Shown here piece by piece: positions 51,156-64,000 of a DNA stretch of 64,000 bases. Origin of the DNA: Geosiphon pyriformis (taxonomy: Eukaryota > Glomeromycota > Glomeromycetes > Archaeosporales > Geosiphonaceae); the NCBI GenBank assembly GCA_016748015.1, contig JAAOMT010000529.1, forward strand, positions 69,569 to 133,568, given 5' to 3'. Numbering within the stretch: the first letter of the stretch is position 1; every line of letters begins with the position of its first letter. The position numbers and the translations under genes were made by a program. A model generated the notes under the pieces. It worked only from the letters and a program-made list of their open reading frames with translations. It ran no database searches and was not told the origin of the DNA.

Positions 51156-54100
51156 TCTATATTATTTACATTGATTGATTTAATTATTATACAGTATATT
51201 AACAATTTACCTTAATTTACTTTACTTGACTTTTTTAAAAGATAATAAAAATATTTAAAACATAAAAATTTTAATTATATTAATTATAAAGTTTATTCAG
51301 ATTCATTATAAATATTTTAAAATAGTTAGTTTTATTAATTTATTATAAAGGGTATTCTCTCACACCTAAAAAATAGTATTCTCTCATTTATTTCTAAATT
51401 TTGTGAGTTGATATTTTATTGTTTACTTCATAACCTAATTCAAGGCTGCAAATTCCTACCCAATACTGATTATCTAAGATATTACCCACACGACCTTTAA
51501 TTTATTGAATTAATTCTCTTTCTTTCACCTTTCATTTTATCATAATGTTTTCATGCTATCTAAACCAATTCATAAAACATACAAAATCCTTATTTAGCAA
51601 TTTCATTGATATTATTTAAATGCTCTTATGGAATTCAAGTATGAACAACTATAATAAAATATAATGTAATAGTTTTATTTTTATTTTTGAGTGAAATATA
51701 GAATGAATTCTATATCATTCAATTATTTTATATAATTTATTACAATTTCAGTATTTTATTCCAAAAGAATATAATTGCTCAGAGTGTTATGAAATAAACT
51801 AATTATAATAATTCTGTACTTTTTTTCAATTAAAAATATAATCATCATAAAGAATTTAAACAAAGTTTTTTAATTTAATTATTAATATATTTTTTTAATT
51901 TTTTTAATTAAATTTAATACTGTTTTAATTATTCTTAATTAAATCAATATCATTATTAGTATAAGTTTCTTTAAAAATTTTTTTAATTAAATTATGATCT
52001 AATTATTATTTTTTATTAAATACATGTGACTATATTAAAAATTTACCCAATTAAAAATGTTTTTTTAAATGGTAAAAATTCATTCTATTTATTATTGATT
52101 TCTATTTAAAGTGTTTACAGAGAAAATCTAACTACATAATAAATTTCTAAAACATTTTTTATAAAAATGCATTAATTTATAGATCTTATTAAAGACTATT
52201 TAATAATATATTTTTTAATATTTTTATGTTTTTATTTATAGAGCCTTCATATTTTAAAGTATTGAATGTTTTTAGAATACTTGCACCATATATATATTAT
52301 AAAATCAAGTTTAATAAGAATTTTACTAAAAAATGACTGCATAAACATATTAAAATAAACAAGCTTTTGCCAAATAATTTGGTAAAATTAACATATTAGA
52401 TGTCTTTGGTTTGAAAGATAGATGAGTATTTATTGATAAAGGTCTAAATAATTAATTATATTTTGTAAAAACAAATGCCAAGCCTATAATTTAAATTTTA
52501 GAAGTAGAAACAATTTTGATAAAAATTAAATATTAATTAATAAAATAATAGTTGTTAAAAATAAATAATTTAATAATAATAATAATAATAATAATTTCTA
52601 ATAATAAATATTATTATAATAAAAATTAAATTTTGTTTAAAAAATCCAAAAAAAATAAATATAAATTTGTTTAATTTTAAATATCAAATAATTAATTAAA
52701 AAATATTTTAACAAATATTTAGTAAAATTTATAGAATTTGTAAATTCTAAGCAGCGATAAAAAAATATTGAAATTAAATAAAAAATAATTACAATAAAAT
52801 ATAACATATTAATTAATTCATGTATACATATATTAAAACAAATAATATATTCTTGTTTAAAATTAAAACATAGTAAAAAATATTTTTAAATAAGCAAAAA
52901 AATTTGCTAAAAAAAAATATATAATTATCAAAGAACATAATAACAAAATTAAACAAGAAAAAATTTAAAAAATGTTCAGATATTACAGCGATTATTATTA
53001 CATAGAAACCAGATTAACAACAATTTACAAAAATAAAAAAATAACATGATTAATCAGTATTTAATTGGGTTGATTACAAATCTTTTTATAAAAAATTTTT
53101 TAGACACTTATAAATACTAAATTAATTTTTATTTCTCAATCGAATTGGTTTTTTTGTAATTATATGATCTAAATATAATTTAATAGTTTGAAACCAAGTA
53201 ATTTAGTTTAAAACTTTATTATTAATTACAAACTAATTAATGATTGTTTAATAAAACACAATATAAACATTTTTTATTGTTAACTAATTTTAGCTTATGA
53301 TATTACTTGGAAACTTGAAAAAAAAATTTAAAATATCCTTAATGTGTTTAATGATATTATTTTTACGTCTGAAGTTTAGAGTATAATTAGTTAAATTAGA
53401 ATTCAAAATATGAGTTTAATAATAAAGCTTAATTTCTTGCAGGAATTCAAATTCGTTAATGTCTAATGCTTAATTGACCCAATTTTTTAAATGATTAAAT
53501 TTCAATTCAAAAATCAATATACCCGTTGTTAGTTAGATTTTACTAACTAATCATGAAATTATTGCTTCAATTCTATTACAAATTACTAAAGCAGAAGTAG
53601 AGCCAAAAAACCCAGATCAAAATTTCTCTATTATCATTTTTTCTTTGAAAACCTTAACATATACATTTGCAGATTTAAAATGTTTTTGAAAGATATTGGA
53701 ATCTTAAAAAAGCTTTGCAGTAAAGATTCTCACATAGACATTCAGAGCTCGGTTTTTGCAATAGCTTTAGGAAGTTTTTAGCCAATATAAACTAAAACTA
53801 AATGCTCAAAACTAAAAAAATCCTGTTTTAAAATACCTATCATGCTCCACAAAATTGTATTTTCTTATATACTAAAAAATTCAACCAAAAAATTGAGAGA
53901 TAAAATTATTTTCGTAGGCTGGTATTATCCCTGAGTTATGAAAGCAGGCCTCTGGTAACTTTCGTAAAAAATTTAGGCAGTATTGAAAGAATATCGATAG
54001 TCACATAAATCTACGAGTATCTAGAAGAGAAATTGTGAATATAATACTGTTTATAATTACGAGTTTATTATTTAATATGATAGATTCCTCAGTTTCTAAA

Positions 54101-54956
54101 GATCGAAGATTATATATTCATTGGGATTTTATCACTTCAGCCAACGCAAATCAAACTCTTTTGACATCTAAATTGTCAAAGAAAATCATTGATTATACTG
54201 ATGAAAAATATGATGTATCTTAATCATTTTGTTAGTTTTTTAATATCAAATTGTTGCAAGTTGAAAAATTAGGAATAACTCATTAAATTATTTTCAAATA
54301 AATAAGTTCCACATTAATGATTTCCACTCCCAATTTAATGAATTTAAAAAAAAATCAAATAACAATACAGAAATCCCGAGAAATTTCGGTTAACCATTAT
54401 TGTGAAGCCTTGAAAACGTTTAAGCAATCTGGTTGATGCAAAAAAATAATTATATACAAACACAACCTAATCATCCGAAAAAATCTTTATTTTCCTCTGG
54501 CGAAACCACTTGAAACTTTTTCCGAGTTGATTAACTTATCTTTTATAACATTTGAACAAACATCGGATTATTAAAACCGTCACCCTTATAGATTACGGTG
54601 TTGAATTTAATAAATAATGACACAGCTAGCACTAGAACTTTTTATTTTTTTTTTGAGAAAAACACTTTTTTGCGTTTTATTGCAAATTAAAAAAATAAAG
54701 TTTCTTTAGTTAAATTTTTGGCGTGATTAATGAAGAATAAAAGCTTTAGATTTGGACGATAAATTATAAAATAATCTTAAAATATGGTTTCATTAAAGGG
54801 TAAATATTTTGTATATTTTTTTTTAAACACTTTGAAAAAAGATTTCTTAATTTTTGGTTGTTTTTTTTTTAGTAACATTCAACATTAGCTTCCAATTCAA
54901 TCATTTGGCTTTTGGTAAATTCTGGAGGTTTCATCACTAAACCCTTTTATTTCTAG
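51156..54956. other. AT-rich stretch without a confident gene
   Basis: 51160-53500 is A/T low-complexity sequence with an (AAT)n run at about 52568-52592 and the dispersed repeat listed next. A 62-codon frame at 54035-54223 begins with a hydrophobic stretch but has no domain and no good splice context, so it is not called. 54600-54956 lies just upstream of the mannosidase and may contain its first short exon. Confidence 0.5.
52370..52545 (+). repeat. Dispersed repeat shared with 12485-12640
   Basis: Same ordered blocks as at 12485 (TTTGGTTTGAAAGATAGATG, AGTATTTATT, CTAAATAATTAATTA, AAGCCTATAATTTAAATTTT). Confidence 0.5.
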
Positions 54957-56876
<1,920 letters not shown>

Positions 56877-57108
56877 GGGGAAGATAAGAAGTAATAGTAA
56901 TATGTAGAATGAATAGGGTGATTTATGAGTCCTTTCTGTCTACCTATCAATCTATCTAATCAGTTGTTTATCAAACAGGTGATAATCGTTACAGTAAATT
57001 CCCCATCTCCTTTTTTGGTATCTCACTTTTTTCTTTTCCTAACTTATCTGCCTACTCCAAACTCAGAACTTCTCAGCGATATCGACTGGGATTTAAAAAC
57101 TTTTGTCT
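56877..57108. other. 3' flank of the mannosidase gene
   Basis: Probably 3' UTR. No gene is seen. Confidence 0.5.
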
Positions 57109-57190
57109 TTGGTTCTAGGAAACTTTTAAACAAGTTTCCTATTGTGTAAATCTTTTTGCCTAAACGAGTAGTTCAATTTCTTCATAAAAA
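57109..57190 (+). repeat. Detached piece of the kinase 5' flank
   Basis: 57129-57182 matches 9453-9506 (AAACAAGTTTCCYATTGT, then CTAAACGAG and TAGTTCAATTTCTT), although no kinase follows. It also holds the inverted repeat AGGAAACTT-6 bp-AAGTTTCCT at 57117-57140. Confidence 0.75.
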
Positions 57191-58244
57191 GGATAAGATA
57201 GTTATTAAATAAGTCATCAATTATACACGAAACTTAAATGAAAATCAATGAAGATTTAAAATTTAAACATAATTGAACATGTAATATAGGTTTTATTATT
57301 TTTTTGATTTAATTTAATTAATTACTGAAATATGTTTCTTAATTTTGGAAATGTATTTTTTCCGGCCAAATAAGTATAGTATAAATTTCAAATTGATTCA
57401 GCATATGATTCTATTTATCAAAAAATTAACCGTTAATTTTTTAATAAATATATTAAATTCAAACTCGTTTTTTATTAAGCTAAAGTTTAATAGCATGAAA
57501 AAAATATTGTTTTGCTTTTATCTTAAGAAAATTTGTTAAAAAACAATCTTAAAAATGTTTTTGAAATTTCATAAAATTTAAATTTTTTTTAAAAATATAT
57601 GATTTGTTTTTAAAATATATTATCATGATATTGATTTAAGTAATTGCTGTCTTAAAAATAAAATAAAATTGATTATTATTTTATTAGAATCTTAATTGAT
57701 TATGTTTTTTTAAATAATAATAATTATAAAATTTTTTGGTAAATTAATAATTTTAAAGACTGGTTTTCATTATATTTCAAATTATTTACTATTTTAAATT
57801 AAAATATTATAAAAAAATTCATTTATTCATTTATACATTTATTAAAAACAAAAAATTATACATATTTTATTATTACTTTTAATTTCAATATTATTTATTA
57901 ATTAATTAATTAATATTTTATATTCATTGTAATAAATTTTTTGAATTTTTTTTTGAAATGATAAATATAAGCATTATTTTTATTATTTAATTTTTAAATT
58001 TTTTATAGAATTATTTTTCAATAATTTAATTTTAACCAATTTTTATAATAAAGTTTTTTAAATTTAGTCTGTTGATTTTTTATTTTAAAATATTAATAAA
58101 TATAGATTACTTTTGTATAAAAATGACTTCTATTAATCTCATATATTTAGATTGAATTTAATCATATGTCTGTTATGAGTTTTGTTTAAGAAAAAATTAT
58201 TTAACTTTTATCCATTAATTAATTATTTTCGTATAATAAAAATA
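57191..58244. other. AT-rich stretch without genes
   Basis: A/T low-complexity sequence; nothing supported. Confidence 0.65.
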
Positions 58245-58735
58245 GCAAAAAGATAATGAGGAATATGATTACTATTTGTAGTGTCTAAAACTATAAAAGC
58301 AGTACAAAGTTTTTAATCATAGATATAAAGATTATTAAAAAAAAATTAAATAATAATATAATATAATATAATATTTTTAATAGTTAAATTTAAATAGAGT
58401 TCTAATGTTCAGTCCAGTTTGATTCAAGTTTAATCAAATCACTAAACTGAACTGAATTTAAACAGAAGATTTGACAAAATTTTAATTTCGAATTTGAATT
58501 AGACTTAAAATTATTAAACTTGAACTGAACTCAAACACATACAACAAGTCTGATTTAAGTTCAGTTTAAAGTTCATGAACATGTTCAGGTTTGACTATTA
58601 AAAACATTATATTATATTATATTATTATTTAATTTTCTTTTCAATGGTTTTTGTATCTATAATCAAAAATACTGTATTGCTCTTATAGTTTTAGACACTA
58701 AGCAAAACCTCATATCTATAATCATATTTTATCTG
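58245..58735. repeat. Foldback repeat: about 140-bp inverted arms around a 215-bp centre
   Basis: Left arm 58245-58394 and the reverse complement of the right arm 58604-58735 share AGTGTCTAAAACTATAA, AATCATAGATA/GATTATAGATA and TTAAATAATAATATAATATA in order. The centre (58395-58600) is the sequence repeated in inverted orientation at 62636-62831. Confidence 0.75.
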
Positions 58736-59168
58736 CAGAAAAGACATGTTCAAAAACAACAAATAATTCTTGAATTGTCAAATAATTACAAGTCATACAT
58801 ATAAGACAAAAAAATTGTGTTTAATATGTCTAAATATTAAATTATTAATAAAATATTAATTTAAATAAATATTTTTGTAATATATCTTGCACTATATTAT
58901 TACATTTATTTTCTTATTGGTCATTTTTTCAAAAATATAACAGTTAATTTTATCAAGTTTTTTTTTCTTATTATTATCAAAGTTTGTCTTTAATATAAAT
59001 TATATAACTAATACTATAATATCATTAAAATTGCTATTTAATAAAAAACTGTTATTTGATGTTGGTATAATGTCTAGTGTGTAATTTGTTTCAAAAAAAA
59101 TACACATTCTAAAAATTTATTTATTGTGTAAAAGTTAAAAAATAAAACTGTTTGAATAAATTAATAAT

Positions 59169-60000
59169 TTACAATTTTTTTATTTTATTAATATTGTTAT
59201 CTAAAAATTCTTTTTTTGTAAAATAATAGAATTTTTTTCTTAAATCCAATGCAGTACAGAGTATTATAGTTGTATTTGTTTTAGAGTAATATTCAATCAA
59301 TTTTTTTCTTGTTGTTTTAACTGCTACAACAAATAATAGATCTAATATTAAATATGTTAAATAAATAACTAAATAAATACAATTAAGATTATAATACTTT
59401 ACCAAATTTATTATTATTAACCATGTCTTTGACATGATTAAAAATGATATTAAAGAGGAAAATAATCAAAAAGACAGTATTATTTAAAGTGATTAATATT
59501 TTGACCATAATATTCTTAAATAGTTCAAAAAATTTAGCAATTTTATCAAAAACAGTCCACTGATCATGTAAAATAGCATATTAATGGAGATTATTGTAAG
59601 TACTAGTAAGGGTGTTTAATGTTTATAAATTTACAGTTAGAATTTTTGTATTCAAAATATATAGAATCAGAAATAAATAATTTGCTAATTTAAGAGATAA
59701 TTTATTTTTAACTATATCATAAATAGAATTCTATTAGATAGAATAATTCAGAATAAGTTTACAGTATTTAATTAACATGTATTACAGACATATTCAAAGA
59801 GCTCAAAACATTAGAATGAGATATGGATTGCAAAATTAAGTTTTCTAATCTTTAATTTATACAAAGTTTACATTAGAAAAATTTCAGATAAATATATTCA
59901 GTTTGGGTTTTTAACAAATACCTTGAAAACATTATTCCTTATTTCATCTAAAACTACCTGCATTGCCAAGTTTAGAATATAATTAAAGCATCAAAATTAA
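59169..60000 (-). pseudogene. hAT transposase remnant
   Basis: Minus-strand pieces in order, separated by stops, match the hAT C-terminal half. NYILNLAMQVVLDEI (near 59960) corresponds to the HxLNLAVQ block. DKIAKFFELFKNIMVKI and FNIIFNHVKDM (about 59560-59410) follow. YYSKTNTTIILCTALDLRKKFYYF (open frame 59435-59169) corresponds to the KYY...A-LDPR-KL-YF block near the dimerisation region. The frame is heavily mutated. The N-terminal zinc finger would lie beyond the nested LTR; the open frame 62479-62222 (KDITCITC...) is a weak candidate. Confidence 0.75.
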
Positions 60001-60455
60001 AAGTTTTCTAAGTTTTATTGAATGTTTTTCTTTTCTAATTTTCTCACTAATTCTTTTATAAAAGTATTATTATTTGTAATATTATTAAGATTAATAGCAA
60101 GAAGCTGTTGAAAAAAAATTAGGTTATAACTAATAAAATTAATGGTAAATTCATATAAAAAAGATGTGTATATAACTCTTTTTTAAACTTTTTGGCTGAA
60201 AATTTGGCTTGAGACAATAATAAAAACCACTTAAACTAATATTAAAAAAATACAGTTTTCGATGATATAAGCACTATAATAACTTTGAGTTTCAGATAAT
60301 ACTAATACTAAAAATTCAGTTCTGGAGCAATAATAAAAACTAACTTAAGTCAATATTAAGAAAACATAATTTTTAATAATATAGACATTATAATAACTTT
60401 AAGTCTTAGATGATACTAATATACTGCATAATATGTTAATCTTATTAATGGCCAT

Positions 60456-61432
60456 TGTTACCGGAGGTTTTTAGTCTCTTTTCTTGAATATTGTTAATGT
60501 TTGTCTGTTGCTAATTTCACGTTTTCTGGAAGCAGTTGAATCTCCAATAACTGAATTTATCTTCAAATTATCTCCTATAATTTGAACTGCTGGGCTTATA
60601 AGTGGAATGGCCAATTCCTTGCCAGTTACTTTATGTAGTTATGTTGTAGTAAACGTCAACTCTTTCCCAGGAATTGCTTGTCTGGAAGCTCACTAAAAAT
60701 GTGTAGTTACTTTGCTGTGAAAGTCAACTCTTCTACAGGAATCTTGTCTGTAGGCTACCCTAATGATTTTAATAAGAAAAGAAAAAAAAATAAAATAAAA
60801 GAAATGTAAAAGAAAATAGAATTTTGTCAAGGGAAACGTTTTCTATCCAGGCCTGGAGTCACTAACAGATTACTGAAATTGGTAGCTAATCAATTTCGAA
60901 ATGTTAGTTGTGTTGAGGGAATTTCAAGTGCAATAATCAAAGGATTTGGTTTTCAAATATTTAATTTTTATTTGAATGTGTAAAAGGTGATTTGTTCCAA
61001 TTAAGATATCTAAAGTAAAGTACTATGATAAGATACTATGAGAAGATACATTTTCTTGAAGAGAGAAGCTCTTCTTTTATACAACTTGTTGTAGTACTAG
61101 TCTTTGAACTTGCACTTTTCTCTTTGCTACAATTTGGGTGAACTAAAGATACATTTTGGCGAACTACAAGTTATTTCACTGAACTATTGATTATTTCGGC
61201 CAATTTTCATTAATTTCGGCGAATTTTGACTATGTTAAATGGTTCAGAGTATTGTGTAATTTGATCATCTTAATTTCTATAGTACAAATCGGATTATTGA
61301 TTGAGTAATGATATTTGATAATTTGATTAAATAATAAGTGATAATCGAAATAATAATAATATATGCTAATTAATAATAGGAATTATGAGGGTAATTTCAT
61401 GCTAATTAATAGCTAAAATTCTACTGGTAACA
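60456..61432 (+). mobile_element. Solo LTR of family LTR-B, copy 2
   Basis: 977 bp from TGTTACCGGAGG to CTGGTAACA with an exact 4-bp target duplication CCAT (60452-60455 and 61433-61436). Full-length match to 25095-26077 in the same orientation. No internal sequence remains. Confidence 0.9.
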
Positions 61433-62831
61433 CCATTAATTAATCTAAATTCATGTAAAAATATACATACATACTTTTAATGTAATTCTATAATCTTTTA
61501 ATACTTTAAAAAATCTATATGCAATATTTATTCTATTATGTTGTCTATTTATTTATCCAAAATCAATTATTGTTTGTTGAAGATTCCAATTGTTATTGAT
61601 ATAATAAATAATAATAGAAACAAAGACTTTATTATTAAGAGATGTTCATAAAGAAAATTTTGAACTTGATAGTATATTAGTATACTTATTATATTATAAG
61701 TATGGGTAAAAAAAAAAGATATTTCATAATAAAAGTAGTACTTATTTTTAATTTTTGTCTATTCAAGACATAGAGTTCTATAATTTTATTTTTAATTGCA
61801 TTAATACAAACAGATTGAAAAGTGGGATTTAAATACAGAGTTTTTTATTATAAGAAATAATCATTAATAGTTAATAAGTCAAATAATAATTATATTACAA
61901 AGTTTTTTATTATTAACATCAATAACAGTTACTACAGAAGGCTAAAGCAGTTTTTTAGTTAAATTGGCCAAAAATTATAAAAAAAATAGCAATTTTACTT
62001 ATTAAAACATTTTTTCAATTAATTTGTAATCTTTCTGAACATTTTGCTTTTTCTTATAATATTCTTTTATTATAACATATATTGTCTAGTAGAAAGCCTC
62101 TAAATAGCACCATAAAAATTTGGTAATACTTGTAGTTTTATAAGAAAATAGTTTATATATATATTTTAAGATTATACATTTAACTATTTTTTTTTATCTA
62201 CTTAAACTTATTAAAATAGTTTTATATTTTACTCTGAAAATTATGTTTACCAAAAATATTAATATTTGAACTATTTGGGTTATTAAATTTTGTTATTTTA
62301 AATTTTAAATTTTCAGTAATATTAGATAATATCAACAATAAATTCATTTTGATAAGTTGAAAAGTAAAGTTGTTATACATGTATAGTTTTATATATATTT
62401 TTAATTTATTATAATAATTAAATAAAGTAATAATTGATGAGCAAGTAATACAAGTTATATCTTTTTTTAATTTCATCAAACTTGAACTAAACTCAAACTT
62501 GTCAAAAAAGTTTAATACTAAACTTGAACTAAACCTACTTTGAAAAATTGGTTTAGTTTAAGTTTAATTTGTTATTCAAATTGAACTTAAACAACACTCA
62601 AAGTTCAGTTTAGTTTGGTTTGATTGAAACTTCAAATCTGAACATGTTCATAAACTTTAAATTAAACTTGAACTAAATTTGTTGTATGTGTTTAAGTTTG
62701 GTTCAAGTTTAATAATTTTAAGTCTAGTTTAAGTTTGAATTTAAAATTTTATCATATTTTTTGTTTAAGTTTGGTTTAATTCAGTGGTTTAATTGAATTT
62801 GAACCAAACTAAACTAAATATTAGAACTTTA

Positions 62832-63504
62832 TTACTTATAATAATTGTATTTTTTTCTTTTCTTTCTGTTTAATTTTTTTATTAATTCAAAATGTTTTTA
62901 TACTTAGCTTTATATTTTTTTATTTAAATCTAATATGCTAATTATGTTTTTTTTGTTTATCTAACTTATTTACTTTTTTATCAAGATTTGACCTCTTAAA
63001 AGTTGTTTTTATTACACTAAAAGTTAAAAAGCAAAAAATTTCTATAATAAGCAATTTTTTTTATTGTTATATGTTTTTTTTAATCCAAAAAAAATTACCA
63101 AGTTATAATTATAATTTATTTTTTATATTGTTATGTAAATATAATGCATGATTTATTTTCATACTTATTATATTGTTACATAAATGTAATTACCAAATTT
63201 TTAATTTGGTTTTAGTTTGATTTTATATAAAACCAAAACCAAAAAAAACTGAATCAAAATTTTAGTTCAGTTTGTTTTAAAAATCAAATTGAAATTAACA
63301 AATTAAATTATAGTTTGGTTTTGTTTTAACCAAATCATTTGAAACATTAAGTTCAAATATTATGCTGTATATTATTTTAAATAAGAGCTTTGTGTTTAGA
63401 AATTTGTATTTAAAAACTTTTGTGGTATTTAAAAATATAAAAATTGCTATTAATAAAATTGTAAATTTTAAAAATGACTTATTATAATAAAATTTGATTA
63501 GTGT
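62832..63504. other. AT-rich stretch with small palindromes
   Basis: No gene. Around 63195-63340 there are self-complementary GGTTTTAGTTTGATT/AACCAAAACC-like stretches, perhaps a worn MITE, too diverged to define. Confidence 0.5.
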
Positions 63505-64000
63505 TATTACTAGATATTTTTGGTCTCTCTTTTTAAATGTTATTATTATTACTTTGTTGTTAATTTCCAATTATTAAAAGTTAGTAAACTTTCAATAACT
63601 AAATTTATTTTTAAATTATTTTCTATAATTTAAATAGTTGAGCTTATAAATAGAATGGCCAATTTTATGCCAGTTATTTTACAGTAAAATTCAACTCTTT
63701 TTTAAGTAATACTTGTCTAAAAAATTACTAAAATTGTGTACTTTGCTGTAAAAGTCAATTCTTCTGCAAAAATTTCATTTATAGATTATTTTAATAATTA
63801 TAATAAGAAAAAAAATAAAAATAAAAGAACTGTAAAAAAAAAATTTCGTTTAAAAAAATTGTTTTTTGTTTAGGCTTAAAGTTATTAACAAATTATTAAA
63901 ATTAATAGCTAATTAATTTTAAAACATTAGTTGAGATTTAGAAAATTTCAAGTAAAAAATACTTAATAATTATTGTTGTTTTTAATGTACTTTTATTGGA
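63505..64000 (+). mobile_element. LTR-B copy 3, strongly AT-mutated, cut by the window end
   Basis: This aligns with the first 500 bp of the LTR-B copies (TATTACTAGA for TGTTACTGGA, then TTTTTGGTCTCT, GGCCAATTTTATGCCAG). Most differences turn G to A or C to T. Whether it is a solo LTR or the edge of a full element cannot be seen. Confidence 0.8.

Larger units (their letters stand above)
58395..62831 (-). mobile_element. Decayed hAT-type DNA transposon with long inverted ends
   Basis: About 200 bp at 58395-58600 is repeated in inverted orientation at 62636-62831. Both read TARAGTTCTAAT from the outside inward, then the same order of blocks, including CATACAACAA and GAACATGTTCA. Between them a minus-strand hAT transposase remnant is readable. 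A 977-bp solo LTR (60456-61432) is nested inside. An 8-bp target duplication was not found, so the outer limits are provisional. The left end lies within a foldback, so two unrelated insertions of one inverted-end family remain possible. Confidence 0.65.

Noticed and set aside
54035-54223. 62-codon frame starting with a hydrophobic stretch before the mannosidase
   Set aside because: It starts from GTG, has no recognisable domain and is isolated in AT-rich sequence; a small secreted protein is possible but unsupported.

Overview
The window looks like nuclear DNA of an arbuscular mycorrhizal fungus of the Rhizophagus type (Glomeromycotina). The reasons are a very AT-rich background, intron-split fungal genes with short GT-AG introns, duplicated protein kinase genes with a Cys-rich N-terminus, and a family-typical non-LTR retrotransposon and Ty3-type LTR retrotransposon. 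The assignment rests on recognition of these families, not on a search.

Layout. 1-3.0 kb: AT-rich, no gene. 3.0-4.2 kb (minus): secreted SMP-30/gluconolactonase-type beta-propeller gene, two exons. 7.75-9.2 kb (minus), 11.4-12.1 kb (plus), 34.7-36.1 kb (plus, the only intact copy) and 49.8-51.2 kb (plus): four copies of one kinase family with shared 5' flanks. 14.3-33.4 kb: a non-LTR retrotransposon (ORF1 with RRM-like region and CCHC knuckle; ORF2 with endonuclease, reverse transcriptase and RNase H). It is split by an 11.0-kb Ty3-type element on the minus strand with 872-bp LTRs and a 4-bp target duplication. That element is itself split by a 983-bp solo LTR of another family. The Ty3 element carries a dUTPase domain between protease and reverse transcriptase, and an extra ORF after integrase. 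38.4-38.6 kb: a lone exon holding half of a Zn2Cys6 DNA-binding domain. 40.2-48.7 kb: a compact host-gene island on the minus strand with smc5, a tRNA-Leu(UAG) and arginase. 55.0-56.9 kb (plus): class I alpha-1,2-mannosidase (GH47), five exons. 58.2-62.8 kb: a decayed hAT-type DNA transposon with about 200-bp inverted ends and a nested solo LTR. 63.5 kb to the end: a third, strongly AT-mutated copy of that LTR.

Two points matter most for a reader. First, an exact 19-bp Tn5 mosaic end (the Nextera adapter sequence) sits at 16397-16415, next to an apparently exact 980-bp duplication of the LINE. The contig is therefore very probably mis-joined there. Second, the two Ty3 LTRs differ almost only by transitions, and many broken codons in the elements are consistent with C-to-T or G-to-A change. 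This suggests cytosine deamination or a RIP-like process acting on repeats.

The host genes do not form an operon-like pathway. They are ordinary housekeeping genes (chromosome maintenance, arginine breakdown, N-glycan trimming) and one secreted protein, set among transposon debris and a locally expanded kinase family.
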